Positions 12,529-24,860 of a stretch of DNA of 64,000 nucleotides are shown here, piece by piece (positions within the stretch are counted from its first letter, which is position 1; every line of letters starts with the position of its first letter). The position numbers were made by a program, and so were the translations under genes. The notes under the pieces are model-generated. The model worked only from the letters and a program-made list of their open reading frames with translations, was not told the DNA's origin and ran no database searches. Source of the DNA: Epiperipatus broadwayi (lineage: Eukaryota; Onychophora; Udeonychophora; Euonychophora; Peripatidae); contig JAQFVV010012498.1 in the NCBI GenBank assembly GCA_028023455.1, positions 4,075,797 to 4,139,796 on the forward strand, given 5' to 3'.

Positions 12529-12531
<3 letters not shown>

Positions 12532-12624
<93 letters not shown>
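12532..12624. repeat. (TA)n joining the PLE pair to the retrozyme-like array
   Basis: An uninterrupted run of about 92 bases lies directly between the PLE right arm and the first unit of the hammerhead-bearing array. Confidence 0.95.
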
Positions 12625-12627
<3 letters not shown>

Positions 12628-12772
12628 AAACAAAAAAAAACACAAGTTAAAAAACTTGCTAACACTGGTATTTATGATAACAGATGGCGTTCTACCAAAA
12701 ACACCGTCAAGCATAGTTTTCTGTTTACATAAATGTCAGAGCGAGCATTCACTATCTCTAACTTTAATTCCA

Positions 12773-12816
12773 CTTTCAGATCATGATTTCAAGCTATTTG
12801 CTATCGTCAGTGAAAG
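12773..12816 (-). ncRNA. Hammerhead ribozyme, retrozyme class
   Basis: On the minus strand: stem I CTTTCA (12816-12811), core CTGACGA, stem II AGC...GCT, core GAAA, stem III ATC-AT-GAT, then C (12779) and the stem I partner TGAAAG (12778-12773). All invariant bases of the consensus CUGANGA...GAAA...UH are present. Predicted cleavage is between 12779 and 12778. The T-T mismatch closing stem II is a weakness shared by all copies. Confidence 0.8.
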
Positions 12817-13250
12817 ACAGGAATAAGAAACTAGATCTAAACACAAACTCTGAGCATTTATGAAACAGTTTCTATTCAGCTGAAAGTGGAATTAAAGTTA
12901 GAGATAGTGAATGCTCACTCTGATGTTTATGTAAACAGAAAACTATGCTTGACAGTGTTTTTGGTATACCACCATATGTTATCATAAATACAAGCGTTAG
13001 CAAGTTTTTTAACTTGTGTTTTTTTTGTTTTTCATAAATGTACCTTTGAGGTCTTTCTTGGAATGATGTATATTGCAGAGGCTTCTACTATGTGGTGATG
13101 CTGAATTGAGATCAGACCCATGTAGCTATCTCGCTTGCTATGCTGAGTTTGAAGACATTAATGTGTCTAAAAGATTCCGCTTGCAAGCTGAATAGAAACT
13201 GTTTCATAAATGCTCAGAGTTTGTGTTTAGATCTAGTTTCTTATTCCTGT

Positions 13251-13294
13251 CTTTCACTGACAATAGCAAATAGCTTGAAATCATGATCTGAAAG
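13251..13294 (+). ncRNA. Hammerhead ribozyme, mutated core
   Basis: Same layout as its neighbours (CTTTCA, stem II AGC/GCT, GAAA, ATC-AT-GAT, C at 13288, TGAAAG 13289-13294), but the first core reads CTGACAA: the conserved G8 is A. This change is expected to abolish cleavage. Confidence 0.75.
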
Positions 13295-13645
13295 TGGAAT
13301 TAAAGTTAGAGATAGTGAATGCTCACTCTGACGTTTATGTAAACAGAAAACTATGCTTGACGGTGTTTTTGGTAGAACACCATCTGTTATCATAAATACA
13401 AGCCTTAGCAAGTTTTTTAACTTGTGTCTTTTTGTTTTTCATAAATGTACCTTTGAGGTCTGTCTTGCAATGATGTATATTGCAGAGGCTTCTACTATGT
13501 GGTGATGCTGAACTGAGATCAGACCCATGTAGCTATCTGGCTTGCTATGCTGAGTTTGAAGACATTAATGTGTCTAAAAGATTCACGCTTGCAAGCTGAA
13601 TAGAAATTGTTTCATAAATGCAAACTCTTAGTTTCTTATTCCTGT

Positions 13646-13689
13646 CTTTCACTGATGATAGTAAGTAGCTTGAAATCATGATCTGAAAG
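13646..13689 (+). ncRNA. Hammerhead ribozyme with complete core
   Basis: Stem I 5' strand CTTTCA 13646-13651; core CTGATGA 13652-13658; stem II 13659-13671 with A-U, G-C and U-G pairs around an AAGTA loop; GAAA 13672-13675; stem III A-U, U-A, C-G closing a two-base loop 13678-13679; cleavage base C 13683; stem I 3' strand TGAAAG 13684-13689, six perfect pairs. This is the type I arrangement with a very short stem III typical of PLE and animal retrozyme hammerheads, which often act as dimers. Its ATCATGAT stem III is self-complementary, as a dimer would need. Confidence 0.85.
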
Positions 13690-13781
13690 TGGAATTAAAG
13701 TTAGAGATAGTGAATGCTTTCTCTGACGTTTATGTAAACAGAAAACTACACTTGATGGTGTTTTTGGTAGACTGCCATCTG

Positions 13782-15035
<1,254 letters not shown>

Positions 15036-15039
15036 TAAA

Positions 15040-18000
15040 ATAAAACGGGTTCTAGCTCAGATTTAAAATATGAATAAGGTTCAGTGTATAAATATAAATT
15101 AAATAAATATTTAATATTTTCATGAGACTTGAAGTGAAAATACAGGTGAAAAGATAGATTACATTGAGCCAATATCCCACAGGATACTACTTCAATGGCA
15201 TAAGAACACTATCCCCCTTTATTACTATTTTAAATAACAAACTCATAGTATTTTTATGACTTTAATAACTTCTACTCACTAAGATTAAACCAATAATTAA
15301 ATTTTAATCTTCTATTTAATAATCTAGCTCACTAAAATAATCTCAGGTTCATAAAGTTTATTCTAAGTTAATTTAAAAATACGGTAGTAAAATATGAGAA
15401 GGGATTTTATATCATAATCTACTACACTGAAACTAATAATAATAAATAACAGTAATAATATTCTTCATTGTTTAACTAATTCTGTATATCTTTTCCTTTT
15501 ACTATAATTTTATTACCATAATAAAATAATGAAATAATATAATATGATCTTATATCTTCATGTAATGATATAATAAATACGTGGTAGCATTTTAATAATC
15601 TGACAAACAAAATATGTGTGGCAACTGATGGCATATAATTTAATATAATATTGTGATAACTGATTTATGACCAATAAATAATGTAAGATTATGATTATTT
15701 AATTATAATGAATACTAATAAAATATTTAAAATTCTTAAAATAATTCTTTATTTATCTTTTGTGCAAAATTATATATTTGTTTCAGTTATTATGCATATA
15801 TCGTGTTTTCATGCAGCAATGTGGAGAAATAAATAACTCTGACACAAAAATTTTGAAATAACAAAATTTAACAAAGTTTATTACTAACAACAAATAAATA
15901 AACAATATATTTACACTATTTACAGGGATATCCTTAACTTTTTTACTTTACAGTTTGATCTACTGGGTTATAAAAAAATAATTTATATTTTAGTTATATA
16001 TCTTTATCTAAACTTAATACAAAATTAAAAAAAAATGTTACTATTTGCTTTCTCATTATGGATAACTTATTACAAATATATTTATCTACTTTATTAGCAA
16101 CAGCATTTTATCCTTAATATTATTAAACTATTTTATTTTAAAAAATTCATACTTAGAAAACATTCTATAGAAAACAAAATTTTATAATGAGTATGGATTT
16201 CTCAAAATATTAAAAAAAATTTCATCTTGCAAAGTCAAAGATGTTACACAAAATATTATCCAAAATTCAGTACTAGATTTTAGTATTTATCACACAATGT
16301 TTACTAATCATAATATATTCTTCTTTAAGCCTTACTTTAGTATGATATAAGTGTAATCATCAATATATTTCTGTTAATCAATAAACAAAAAATATACTAT
16401 GCATATTTACATAATTTACTTTGTACTATTGTATTTTAAAAATATGCAATACTTATTTTTCTCTTAAAAAAAAAATAGTAAAGCATTTAAAATTATTATC
16501 ACTTTAAAGAAAATATATTTGTTTAGATACCTTATTTTTAAAAAAAGTTGATATTTCATTTCCGAAATAAAATTCAAAATATATTCCATGATTCTTTTCT
16601 TTTCTTAGGATACTTTGGATCTTCAATTTTAAGTAATAACGTCCTATTCCTTCTAAGCAAATAAACCAATCTTATACAAAACGATAGCATAACGTAAGTT
16701 CTAAATTATTTATCATTTCTCTTAAACATATCTTACTGAACGATGCAGTTACATGAAATAAAGATAGTGAAAACAGATGCATAGGATTAAGGAAGAAAGC
16801 TAGAGTATTACTCTTAACATATCTCAAAATCATGGCACAGTGCGAAGAGGTATGACATTTACCTGCCTAATATCCTCTAGTACAGGGACGATGTTAAAGC
16901 TATTCTTCAGATTTATTAGAACATCAATTATTTAAAGAAATATAAACACTGTCCAAATAAAATGTGTATCAGTCATAGGACTTTGTTAACTATGCTGATA
17001 TTCACATAAAGACTAAATATTATTTCCAGTTCTTATAACATCCTATTTTTTAAAACATCGTCTTGGTTTTCTGTTCACTAAGTACTTCCAAGCCACTATC
17101 TCAAAATTATTTCTCAAGATTTTCCACATCTTACATCGATAAATAACTATCTGCATTTACAAAACGATAAATAAAATTCATTAATAGTTAAACAATCTTA
17201 CGATTCCATAAGAAAAGTTGCTTACTTCATTGCTCTGTATGTTTAATAATATACAATCTACTTAGACAATATTTGAATATCCCATAACATGAAAATTTTA
17301 AAAGAATCACATAATTATTTGTTATGTTGGATTATATCACTAAAAAAAAAAAATCATCGTATGCATATTTTCAAATCAATACTATCTCATAATGTTTTTT
17401 AAAATGTTGTATGAAATGCGGTACATATAAGTAAAAAACTTTTACACTTCATTCTTCCAATTTATGGATGATCTAAAGAAAACAAAAAAAAACATACATT
17501 ATAAATTATCAATAGTTATTATTATTACCAATAACCTTTATCTAGTCATCGTGTTCAATAGGCTTCCTTTATCCACTTGAGCATTGCAGATATAAAAAAA
17601 AATCACACCCATACACTTTATATTAAAATATTTTTAGCTAAATTATTAGATTGTTATATTATAAAATTTTAATATTAATAAATTAATGTTTTTATGTTTT
17701 CCTAATCTTATAAAAAAATTTAGATTTAAACTAGGTTAACAAAATAAAAGGAATCAAAACTATAATTACATATTTTCTTGATGATAGTTCTTGATAAGTC
17801 CAAAATGTTTATTATTTTCTCTAGAGTTTTAAAAATGTTCTCCTATAAGCGCGTTAAAGTTTAAAATAAAAATAATTATTAATCTGTTTAGTAGAATTTA
17901 TAGAAAATAATCCTTGGTTTTAGTATTTAGGACGATAATTATTAAATCATAATATTAATTAATCCTGTGAAGCTTCTTAATCTTCTCTACCAATATTCTC

Positions 18001-18985
18001 TGCGTATCCGATGCATCAATCCATCTAATTTAACTTTAAAAATATTCGATAAACTTTTAAGTACTATTTGTATTTCCATGGATCCATCTTTTATTTAACT
18101 ATGTGTTCACTTTTTTTATATATGTTTCCTTCTTGATACATTTAAACTTTCGTTTGGTATTTTTTATAAATCTCTTTTAAAAAATAAAATAAAATAAAAA
18201 TTTCAAGTACTTTTAAACAAATCTTTTCTAAATACATTTTAAATAATTCTAAGGCCACATATTTTAATATCAAAAATGCTTCTGTAACATATTCTCCTGG
18301 ATTCTTTCTTTAAATCTTGAAAATATTTTTTTAAAAATGTTACCTTCAGAAAGGATACAACATTTTACTCCTTTTGATATAATATATTATAAAATGATTC
18401 ATGAAATATAATTGTCTTATTACTATTTAAAAAATAAATCTTGGATCAGCTTATAAATAATATGTTTCAATACATTTTTTTAAGATTCCGTATAATGTCC
18501 GAGCTGTGGTTTTTTTATGTACCAAAACAGTTCTCTGGTGAAGTATTAATAAACTGTATCAATAAATATTTAAAATATTTTTTCAGCATTACAACTTATA
18601 TCCATTTAATTTCATAGTATATCCATCCTTTATTGCGAAGTTTAGGTTAAATTTTTAGATAAAATACGACTGGCAAGTAACTTTTAAAAATTAGAAAATC
18701 ATCTCCACAAAGTTTCTAAATTATTATATTTTAACACCCTCTTTTGCAAAAACACTTTTAAAAATTATCAATTATTTTTTTGCAAATAAAACAATAAGAA
18801 AGTACTAAAAAAAATTGACTAAAATAAAAAATTAAAAAAAAAATACTATCTCTTTGAGAGCTGCTAATATACCTTTCTTTGGTTTCAATACATTATTAAT
18901 CTCCTCCGATAACCCCGTGCAAACCATATTTATAGTCTGTAAGAATACCTATTCCTATTGGTTAATTCTTACTTTAGCTTGAGAA
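15040..18985 (+). repeat. AT-rich dispersed repeat, copy 2
   Basis: Direct-orientation partner of 255-4060. The conserved block lies at 15117-15215 (CATGAGACTTGAAGTG, GAGCCAATATCCCACAGGAT, CAATGGCATAAGAA). Collinear anchors continue through about 17275, and weaker ones (CTATTGGTTAA near 18955) suggest an end close to 18985. No open frame or known domain. Copies 1 and 2 differ by many small indels. Confidence 0.6.
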
Positions 18986-19904
18986 CAAATTTATATATTT
19001 TCAATTTCAAGTAGAATTGAATTTCAAAATTAGAAATTATGACGTAATGAACTTAAAATATTATTTAAAATACCACTTTTAATTCAATTATAACTTTATT
19101 TAAATTATTTAATCTTTTAAAATAACTTTTAAAATAACATTTAATAACTTATTCCATTTCTTAATATTCAATTTATCTATTTTTATTTAAATAAAATATT
19201 TAATTTTTATATTATGAATGTATTTGTCTTTATTACATCATTTAAGCATTTGGAAATAACTACGTAATATTTTAATATTCACTTCTGTGATAAATAATCA
19301 TTATATCCAACTCTATATACACAAACTTTGTTATTAAATTCTACCAAGCGTGTGTGTAAAAATATACATTAAAAGTCACATGATTAATAACTTTGATAGA
19401 CGATTTTTAATCTATTTCTCTGCCCAGATTTATAAAATTGATACACTTATTATATTATATAAAATAATTATAAAAAATTTGAAAGAACAATTTAGAAAAT
19501 ATATAATTAGATATAATTTTCACCATCACAAAGTTTATTTTAAAAATATACTATATTAATTTTGACTATTTAAATATGATTACAAATTTAAATATAGCAT
19601 TTATTAAATTATACGTTTTAAACTATTAAAATCGAATTTTTAAATATACTTTTAATTATTTATAGCTGTGTTATTTAATATGGCCAGCTTTTACAACCAT
19701 ATGCAACAATATTTAAAGCTTTACATAACAATTTTTTAAATAATTCGCTATAATTTTATATACTACGTATTTGCTTTAACCTCAACTTGTACTTTAAAAA
19801 TATAATCGACAAACTATAATTAATGTATTAAAAGAACATATTCTAAATTTAAAATTTTTTAGTAATTGACTGTTATGAACTATTACTGACCTATAGAAAA
19901 GGGC

Positions 19905-19907
<3 letters not shown>
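18986..19907. other. AT-rich sequence, nothing recognised
   Basis: The 69-codon frame at 19350-19559 has no recognisable motif, and its lysine, isoleucine and tyrosine richness is what this base composition gives by chance. Confidence 0.45.
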
Positions 19908-19950
<43 letters not shown>

Positions 19951-19954
19951 GATA

Positions 19955-19992
<38 letters not shown>
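19908..19992. repeat. (TA)n palindrome
   Basis: TA runs interrupted by GATATAACTATATA. The right part forms an inverted repeat with AACTATA and TATAGTT arms. Confidence 0.9.
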
Positions 19993-19996
<4 letters not shown>

Positions 19997-20478
19997 AATG
20001 CCAGTTATTTCATAAAATTTAAGATATGTTTAAATAATAGAAATACTTCTAATAATAAATGTAATAGTTATTTTAAATGAAACAGCTAAACGGAAATGAC
20101 AATCAAAGATATGGTAAAATAATAAAATGCTATATGAATCATAAATAATTACATGCATGTTAGCTATATCTTAATAAAATAACAAAATGTATGTGTATAA
20201 ATATACATCTATACTGGATTGGATTATAAATGCTCCACAAACATGGAATTGCTGATATTACCTGCATACCTACCTGTAATGATTTTTAAAAATAATAAGA
20301 TGCTATATGAATCATAAATACTTTTGTGTGTGTGTTATATATATATCTTAATAAAATAACAACATGTACGTATATAAATATACAGCTACCTGAAATACTT
20401 TCAAAAACTTGGAATAATAATTGTACTATTGATATTATCTGCACATCTGCTTCTACAGACCCAGAATAAATGATTACA

Positions 20479-20479
20479 A

Positions 20480-20516
<37 letters not shown>
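20479..20516. repeat. (CA)n followed by (TA)n
   Basis: About eleven CA units followed by about eight TA units, directly at the left edge of the composite element. Confidence 0.9.
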
Positions 20517-20618
20517 ATTAAGAGCATGCTAATAGCTCTAAACAAGCTTTTTTTTATTTATGATAAATGCTACCACAAGAGAAGGCATTCAAATCATTTT
20601 TATCTTGGATTGTCCCCA

Positions 20619-20659
20619 TCCCCAGACCAGTTTCGACCTATGGGTCTCTTCAGTGAGGA
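20619..20659 (-). ncRNA. Hammerhead ribozyme, PLE terminal-repeat class
   Basis: On the minus strand: stem I TCCTCA (20659-20654), core CTGAAGA, stem II GACC-CATA-GGTC (perfect, with the preferred G-C closing pair), core GAAA, stem III AC-TG-GT, cleavage base C (20625), stem I partner TGGGGA (20624-20619; five Watson-Crick pairs and one G-U). Every invariant base is present. A two-pair stem III is characteristic of the hammerheads reported in Penelope-like elements. This is the best formed hammerhead in the window. Confidence 0.9.
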
Positions 20660-20959
20660 GTTGGGACATTAGATCTAAAAAACCAACTCAAGCAAAGCAT
20701 TTATCTAAAAGATAATTATTAGAAGAAGATCTGAAACTTTTAGACATCTACATGTCTTTAAAGTCAGCTCTCCAACTGAAAAAATCATATGGGCCTGAAC
20801 TTAATTCAGATACTCCATATATTAGTAAGCTTATCTCTTTAATTTAGCTAAAGCCACAACAGCAAAATAATAATAGTAATAATAACAAGTCAGATGTCAC
20901 ATGACAGGAAATTGAGAATCGAAGTCCGGGTGAATATAGAATTGGTAGTCGGAAAAATT

Positions 20960-21042
20960 GTTTTAGTAAGCGTATTAACAGTAATTTGTTTTAGTAAGCT
21001 TATTAATAGAAATGTCTCAGTAAGCATGTTTAATAGTTATCT
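20960..21042 (+). repeat. Three tandem units of about 27 bp
   Basis: GTTTTAGTAAGC..., GTTTTAGTAAGC... and GTCTCAGTAAGC... follow one another just upstream of the gag-like frame. They may belong to the leader or terminal repeat of the element that supplied the gag. Confidence 0.75.
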
Positions 21043-21096
21043 CGTAGCGAAATAGAAATTTTTTTTTTCAAAAAAAAAAAAAAAGCAAAATAGAAA

Positions 21097-21315
21097 ATGA
21101 TGACATCAGTGCCTCAGGTAACAATTAACGAGTTCAACGTTAATAACCCTTTTGATTGGCCAATTTATCTTAAGAAAATCGAGAAACTATTTTTGATTAA
21201 TGGTACGACAAGCGACCCCATTAAAGTTGCCACGTTATTGTGTTATGCCGGGCAACAAGTAATCGAAATAGCAAATAGACTCTGTGATCACAAAGAGCCA
21301 GAGAATTTGCAGACA
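21097..21315 (+). pseudogene. Retroelement gag N-terminal fragment
   Basis: A 76-codon frame starts ATGATGACATCAG. Its translated part has FDWPIYLKKIEKLFLINGT and then KVATLLCYAGQQVIEIANRL. The pattern of an aromatic-rich 'W..Y...LE.FF..N' helix followed by 'K...LL...G' is familiar from the N-terminus of Gag proteins in Ty3/Gypsy-type retrotransposons. The frame runs uninterrupted to the edge of the right inverted arm (21315), where the last few codons are arm sequence. A capsid-domain start without zinc knuckle or protease fits truncation by the rearrangement. Its base composition is more balanced than its surroundings. The assignment rests on pattern recognition only. Confidence 0.55.
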
Positions 21316-21452
21316 AAAATGATTTGAATGCCTTCTCTTGTAGTAGCATTTATCATAAATAAAAAAAAAAAGCTTGTTTAGAGCTATTAGCACGCTCTTA
21401 ATTTTACATATTTGTAAATGCAAGCTATATATAAGTCATGTGACATCTGACT

Positions 21453-21458
<6 letters not shown>

Positions 21459-21515
<57 letters not shown>
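21459..21515. repeat. (TA)n microsatellite
   Basis: Uninterrupted TA run at the right edge of the composite element, abutting the resumed minisatellite. Confidence 0.95.
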
Positions 21516-21518
<3 letters not shown>

Positions 21519-22259
21519 GAAATGCTTTCACAAACATGGAATAATAATTACAATACTGATATTATCTGTATATCTACCTGAAATGCTTTCACTTACCTGG
21601 AATAATAATTGTACTACTGATATTATCTGCACATCTAAGCAAAATGTTTCTACAGACCCGGAATAATTGATCACAAATATTTATGCATTAATATAATATG
21701 TATACCTAACTGATATGCTTTCATAAACCCAGAATAATAATTGTAATACTGAAATTATTTGTTCATCTACTTTAAATAGTACTATAGACTTGAAATCAAT
21801 AGGCAAAAACATTTATTTATAAATTGTGTATGTGTACCTGCTGAAAATGTTTCTACAGACCTGGAATAAATGGTTAAAACATTTGCATAATAATTGTATA
21901 TTTATGTCTATCTGAAATGCTTCTATCAACATCAGAAGGTAATTATGAACATTTATATATTATCTGCATCCCTACTTGAAATGCTTCTATCGACATCGAA
22001 ATGTGATTCTTAATACTTCTATATCAATTGTATATGTACATCTACCTGAAAAATATCTTTAGACTTCTTCTCATCATGTGAACTAAAAACATGTGTTTTT
22101 GCTTGGATAACCTACCTGAAATATTTCAAGATTTCTTCTCATTATATGAACTATAGTAGAAGGACTTGCTAATGAATTATTGTTAATAAAGTTGTTGTTA
22201 TTAAAAATTTATCTAATTGTTTACTTCCATTTTTGCATCACTAATTAATTATTCATTGC

Positions 22260-22571
22260 ATTTTGCTCACAAGAATCTCATGTCTCCTGAGGTATGTTCA
22301 GCATAACTAGATGATGATAAGTAAGGTTGTAGTGAGATGGAACCCTAGTGGCACTGTTTGGAAAATCAAACACAAACTTTTAACTGATTCTAATCTCTAT
22401 GGTGCTATATCTTCTGATGAGCAGGAAATATTGTTGTAGGTGGGGTGACTTCTGCATTGGGGAATGCCTATCGATAGTTCTTTCCTGCAATATGCTCATC
22501 AGGAAATAAAACCAACAAAGAGTGTGGTTGTTTCTTGTCTGGTTACTATATATATATATATATATATATAT
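22260..22571. other. Less AT-rich block with mirrored motif, ends in (TA)n
   Basis: Contains CTGATGAGCAGGAAATA (about 22416) and, about 60 bp on, the complement of CTGATGAGCATATTGCAGGAAAG. Base composition and word structure suggest a repeat-element fragment, but I cannot name the family. A TA run (22547-22571) closes it. Confidence 0.4.
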
Positions 22572-22724
22572 TACAAAAATGTTTGTTAAACATAATATTT
22601 TTTATATATGACTTTATATCAAAATATACACACATATTAGAGAATGAATTTCCTTTATTTTCATTTACTAATGAATATCTATTTAATAACTCTTAGTAAC
22701 TTTTTTTTCATATGTCATAGCATC

Positions 22725-22810
22725 AGCTGGGAGGCGAACCCACAACCATCTACAAACAACTACTTGCTTGCAAGGTGGTTGCGATGACCTCTCAGCTAAC
22801 AATACTTGAC
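22725..22810 (-). repeat. tRNA-derived SINE-like fragment
   Basis: The minus strand reads TTAGCTGAGAGGTCATCGCA, which resembles an A box in a D-arm, then a CCTTGCAAGCAAG anticodon-arm-like segment, then TGTGGGTTCGCCTCCC, a near B box with one altered base. There is no intact cloverleaf, so it is a tRNA-like relic or SINE head. The sequence to its left (22570-22705) resembles 36535-36605. Confidence 0.55.
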
Positions 22811-22829
22811 TCTTAATAACTTTTTTATT

Positions 22830-23585
22830 CTACCAATACTATGAATTACAACTGGTCACAAATCAATAATATAAAATATATTATTTCATACTTTTCCACT
22901 TAACTTTTTCATTATTACTCACACTTAAAGCAAACAAGAAATTTCAAATTATAAACATCTGGGTTTTGCTTCAGAATAATGGAAATCTATACAGTCTATG
23001 CATATGCTTTTTACACCATGTTTCTTCCCATCTTTTTACTTTCCATAAAAGTAAGTTTTATTTTTCTAGGATAAAAAATGAAAATGTTATGATAATTTTA
23101 TGATCAACTAAATTGAATTTTTTGTTTTTCTCTTAGTTTTTTTTTAATATCAAGAAAGTAACAAGCATTTTAAAAAACTACATCTGAAATAATACAATGT
23201 TTTACCAATGTACTTTGAAGACAATATTATTGGGCACTGGAAGTAAGTCTATATTTTTAAATATTTATAATTATTATTTTATTTTTATACATTTTTTAAT
23301 TATTATTTGAATTTATATTTGATAAAAATATACAAAAAAATTATTATTGAAACTAACATATAGCTAATCAAAAAAAAATAAATTTTGATTTTCTAAATGT
23401 ATATTGTAAATTATTTACATTTTTTACTATGATGTGAGCATGAGTGCAGTATTTGAATTAGGTTATATAAGACACAGATAAAAATATTTTGCAAATATTA
23501 TGACCTGATTTAGATTTTTCTATAATGTTTTCTCTGCATTTTAATAATAATAAAAATATGCATATGTTAAAAGTAAAGATTTTGA
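22830..23585. other. AT-rich sequence, nothing recognised
   Basis: No open frame of note, no repeat match seen. Confidence 0.4.
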
Positions 23586-23587
23586 CA

Positions 23588-23589
<2 letters not shown>

Positions 23590-23636
<47 letters not shown>

Positions 23637-23690
23637 TATATATTGGCCTAAGCTATATATATATATATATATATAAGCTTAGGCCAATTA
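23590..23690. repeat. (TA)n tract plus (TA)n palindrome
   Basis: A TA run (23590-23635) is followed by an inverted repeat 23642-23689 with arms ATTGGCCTAAGCT and its complement around a second TA run; one base is inserted in the right arm. Confidence 0.9.
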
Positions 23691-23702
23691 TAAACTATTG
23701 TA

Positions 23703-23800
23703 ATGTATATTTTAAAGCTGCATACCGAATGCAAAGAGAGGTGGCACTTGATAAAGCTATTACTAAATTTATGGCCATAGTATCATGAAGCAATATGAGC
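23703..23800 (+). repeat. Short dispersed repeat (mate at 7849-7965)
   Basis: Collinear with the sequence that follows the RTE 3' end, sharing TTTTAA, GCA(A)AGAGAG-like and TTGATAAAGC words. Confidence 0.45.
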
Positions 23801-24850
23801 CCTCAAAAACTATATAGATAGGATAAATAAAACTATATTGCCCTGACTCAAACTACTAACTTATTTACCTCAAGCTTAACTCTATAATGAATTTAGTATT
23901 TCATTCTCTTTTTATTATATTATTTTATTTTGTATACAGTGACTATTTTAGTAATACTTTTTAATAAATTACAAACTGTATTGGATATCTTTATTATAAT
24001 ATTCAAATTATACCAATTATTGATTAATATTAACTACTTATTATTAGGGATGGTATATTAATTGCAAACCCTTGTATAAAAATACATTTTGAAGGGCTAA
24101 TAGAAAAAATGAAAGGTACTAATGCCTTTATTTTACCAAGTTTTCAAGTGATGGATTATCTTAGGTAAGTGTTATTATATATCAATGTTTTAGAAATTCT
24201 ATGATGAATGCAACTAATTTATCAACAAAAATATAATTGTAAGTTGTATGCATGATACTTTGGAATTTATGAAATAATATAAAATTAACTATTAAAAATA
24301 TTAACTTTTATTCTTTTTTATTACTTTGAATACCAATGACTATATTGTTTCAGCTTCATTACATTCTTTGATGTTTTATATTTCAAATAATATGTATTAT
24401 TGTCATTTTTGAGTAATACAAATGTATATTATGATAAAATTTGTGGCCTAACATAATTTTTTTAAATATTCAATATGCCACTTTTCCAGTGAAAATTAAT
24501 CAGCAAAATTAATAATTTTATAATCACCTTTTCTTATTTATATAATTTTCTTTCTTATCATGTTTTTTTACAACTTAATCATATCATTTCATATCTTACA
24601 AGGTTTGAGACTCACATTATATGATACCTTATATGGCATTTTAAATTTCTACAACAAAAGCATTGACACCATATTGCTTCATAACTTAAATGGTTTTTCA
24701 TAAAGTGGAAAAATTTTCGTATATTGATGCATTTTTGTTTTACTCATTTGTGGTGTTCTAATAAATATCTAATCATTTATCTGAAATACACAGGGTCTCT
24801 GATCACCTTGTTTCCTTCTTAGGTCACCTATTTTCTTAAGCCTAATGCAA
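23801..24850. other. AT-rich sequence, nothing recognised
   Basis: No coding or repeat assignment. It lies on the 3' side of the minus-strand Gypsy remnant and could hold its lost terminal repeat. Confidence 0.4.
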
Positions 24851-24860
24851 ACTCAAAATT

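Larger units (their letters stand above)
10247..12531. mobile_element. Head-to-head pair of 5'-truncated PLEs
   Basis: Two copies of the same Penelope-like retroelement face away from a centre at about 11398-11407. Each arm is about 1.1 kb: left 10284-11397 (coding on minus), right 11408-12531 (coding on plus). Near the centre, CAAATTAA, GAAATA and AACCTA on the left mirror TAGGTT, ATTTC and TTAATTTG on the right. Both arms begin inside the reverse transcriptase and run through the linker and GIY-YIG endonuclease into the 3' noncoding end. The left arm keeps about 35 bp more of the 3' end (AAACATTAGAAGCATAAAGC) than the right, whose end is replaced by (TA)n. The arms have diverged by many substitutions and indels, so the palindrome is old. 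Confidence 0.85.
20516..21405. mobile_element. Composite element with near-identical inverted arms
   Basis: Left arm 20516-20601 and right arm 21315-21402 are inverted copies. They share AATTAAGAGC, GCTAATAGCTCTAAACAAGC, TTTATGATAAATGCTAC and ACAAGAGAAGGCATTCAAAT, differing by about two substitutions and the length of one homopolymer. Between them lie a hammerhead on the minus strand, a segment resembling 42130-42345, a three-unit 27-bp repeat and a gag-like open frame. A second inverted pair, AAGTCAGATGTCACATGAC (20887) and its complement (21436), shows the arms belong to a longer terminal-repeat-like sequence. I read it as PLE terminal-repeat material inverted around a piece of an LTR element. 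Confidence 0.7.
20090..22160 (+). repeat. Minisatellite, 61-71-bp units, split by an insertion
   Basis: From 21516 onward, units starting ACCTGAAATGCTTTC or a variant follow at 21577, 21638, 21709, 21770 and on to about 22160, roughly ten units of 61-71 bp. Recurring words are GGAATAATAATTGTA, CTGATATTATCTG and a closing CATCT or ACCT. Related units occur at 20200-20480, left of the composite element, and there a longer ~172-bp repeat (ATGCTATATGAATCATAAATA at 20130 and 20302) is superimposed. The array is degenerate and noncoding, and the element at 20516-21405 splits it. Confidence 0.75.

Noticed and set aside
12331-12714. Open frames of 60-160 codons rich in Ile-Tyr repeats, here and at other (TA)n tracts
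   Set aside because: They are translations of (TA)n on either strand, with no independent coding evidence; the 59790-60269 frame is real only up to about 60080.
20090-22160. CRISPR-like array of regularly spaced repeats
   Set aside because: The whole unit, not just a short repeat, is diverged-tandem; there are no distinct spacers and the context is a eukaryotic genome.
22725-22810. Functional tRNA gene on the minus strand
   Set aside because: Altered B box and no complete cloverleaf.
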